Shown: one piece after another, positions 5,346 through 6,089 of the stretch
Numbering within the stretch: position 1 is the first letter of the stretch
Layout of the letters: each line of letters begins with the position of its first letter
NCBI GenBank assembly: GCA_031404455.1
Contig: JANNHP010000014.1
Location: 1-6,089, forward strand
DNA: 6,089 nt
Direction: 5' to 3'
From: JANNHP01 sp031404455
GTDB taxonomy: Bacteria; Planctomycetota; JAJSAM01; JAJVHW01
Notes under the pieces: generated by a model
The model's database searches: none
Told to the model about the DNA's origin: nothing
Seen by the model: the letters and a program-made list of their open reading frames with translations, nothing else
Position numbers and translations under genes: made by a program

Positions 5346-6089
5346 CGTCGAACTCCTTCAGACCGGGGAGGAGCGTGTCCGCGGGCGGCGTCGGCGGCGA
5401 CGTGCCGCCCACTCGCTCCACGAACCACAGGTTGTTGCCCTCGCAGAGGCGCGTCTGGAGCTTGCGGCCCTGGACGACGCGGCCGCGGAAGCGGCGCAGC
5501 GCGTAGCCGACCTTCTTCGCCGTGGGGAGCTGGTCCGGCGGATGGGGACAGACCTCGGCGAGCGCCGAGCGCAGACGGGCGAAACGCCGCGGACCGGGCG
5601 CGTCGCGCAGGGCTTCGAGCGCCTGTGCGATCGTGCAGCCGCACGTGCCGAGTTCGTCGGGCAGCTCCTCCCAGCCCATGACGAGGTCGGCGAGCACGTT
5701 GGCGTCGGTGTCGACCTGTTCGAGTTCGGCGCGCGTCTCGCCCGGGTCGGCGAGGCCCGCCCAGACGACCGCGCCGCGCACGAGGCCCGACCACCCCTCG
5801 AAGGAGCCCCACGGCTTGAGCCCCGCGGCGGGCCTTCCCGCGGCGCAGTAGCCGCGCAGCAGCGTCAGCCCGGCCGCGACGAGCGCTCCGCGCTGCTCGA
5901 GGACGTGACGCAGGAGGTTCGGGTACTTGAAGTTCTCGCGGTGCTCGGACTTCTCCAGGTCGGAGTCGAGGCGGATGTGCAGGCAGCGCCGCGCCGTGTC
6001 GCCCTTCAGCGTGATGTTGCGAGCTCGCCACGCGCCTGCGCACCTGGGCCCGCGTAGGAAATTTGCCCCTCGCCGATAAAGCCGTCGCG
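5326..6089 (-). CDS. Phage/island replication ATPase (helicase-like), C-terminal part; 5' end outside window
   Basis: The frame is open to the right edge and gives 253 residues up to the stop at 5326. From about residue 24 (NITLKGDTARRCLHIRLDSD) it matches, from memory, the part after the sensor Asn region in AAA+/helicase-like replication proteins of phages and islands. LLRHVLEQRGALVAAGLTLLRGY, KPWGSFEGWS (91-100) and VRGAVVWAGLADP follow. The C-terminal ~70 residues (about 175-225, LPTAKKVGYALRRFRGRVV) look like a small winged-helix-type DNA-binding domain. The Walker motifs would lie upstream of the window. The first ~23 visible residues do not look like the family, and the usual ATGNN stretch reads WRARN, so there may be a junction near 6020. 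This protein is a candidate user of the adjacent iteron array. Confidence 0.8.
   Translation of the reverse strand, partial: RRLYRRGANFLRGPRCAGAWRARNITLKGDTARRCLHIRLDSDLEKSEHRENFKYPNLLRHVLEQRGALVAAGLTLLRGYCAAGRPAAGLKPWGSFEGWSGLVRGAVVWAGLADPGETRAELEQVDTDANVLADLVMGWEELPDELGTCGCTIAQALEALRDAPGPRRFARLRSALAEVCPHPPDQLPTAKKVGYALRRFRGRVVQGRKLQTRLCEGNNLWFVERVGGTSPPTPPADTLLPGLKEFDDVLLPV

Noticed and set aside
4689..5681. 330-residue plus-strand ORF opposite the ATPase ORFs
   Set aside because: It is antisense to two supported genes, and its Arg/Pro-rich composition and repeat-derived start indicate a shadow.

Overview
The window is GC-rich bacterial DNA, with strong Shine-Dalgarno sites and a tRNA whose CCA end is encoded. 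It looks like one end of an integrated mobile element: a prophage remnant or, more interestingly, a phage-satellite-like island next to a tRNA-Pro gene. The host phylum cannot be fixed from the sequence. From memory, the ATPase family at the right edge is frequent in high-GC environmental bacteria such as Planctomycetes, but this is a weak hint.

Layout, left to right. Positions 1-48 are the 3' part of tRNA-Pro(CGG), the probable attachment-site side. Positions 49-310 hold no convincing gene but two perfect inverted repeats. A plus-strand DUF2924-like gene (311-691) follows, then a convergent gap with two GC-rich hairpins. All remaining genes are on the minus strand and read toward the tRNA. 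In transcription order they are: the C-terminal part of a phage replication ATPase (6089-5326); an ORF whose first ~110 residues resemble the N-terminal domain of the same family (5345-4623); a P27-type terminase small subunit (4477-3983); a Cys4 zinc-finger protein (3986-3522); a coiled-coil protein of unknown function (3525-2755); a 79-residue CxxC protein (2724-2485); an excisionase-like helix-turn-helix protein (2477-2073); and a tyrosine integrase (2073-853). Stop/start overlaps (GTGA, ATGA, TGATG) and short gaps suggest the block from the terminase to the integrase is one translationally coupled operon.

The most unusual part is 4736-4966: nine exact copies of the 9-mer GGTGGACAT (or its complement) in both orientations. 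They are spaced roughly one or two helical turns apart within clusters and flank a 79-bp, locally less GC-rich spacer containing a strand-asymmetric CA/CT tract. This lies next to replication genes and resembles an iteron-type origin. Part of it is read through by the 4623-5345 ORF.

Taken together (integrase and excisionase-like gene at a tRNA, replication ATPase, candidate iteron origin, and a small terminase with no large terminase following it) the arrangement is reminiscent of phage-inducible chromosomal islands. That is an inference: the other end of the element lies outside the window, and a decayed prophage is the main alternative.
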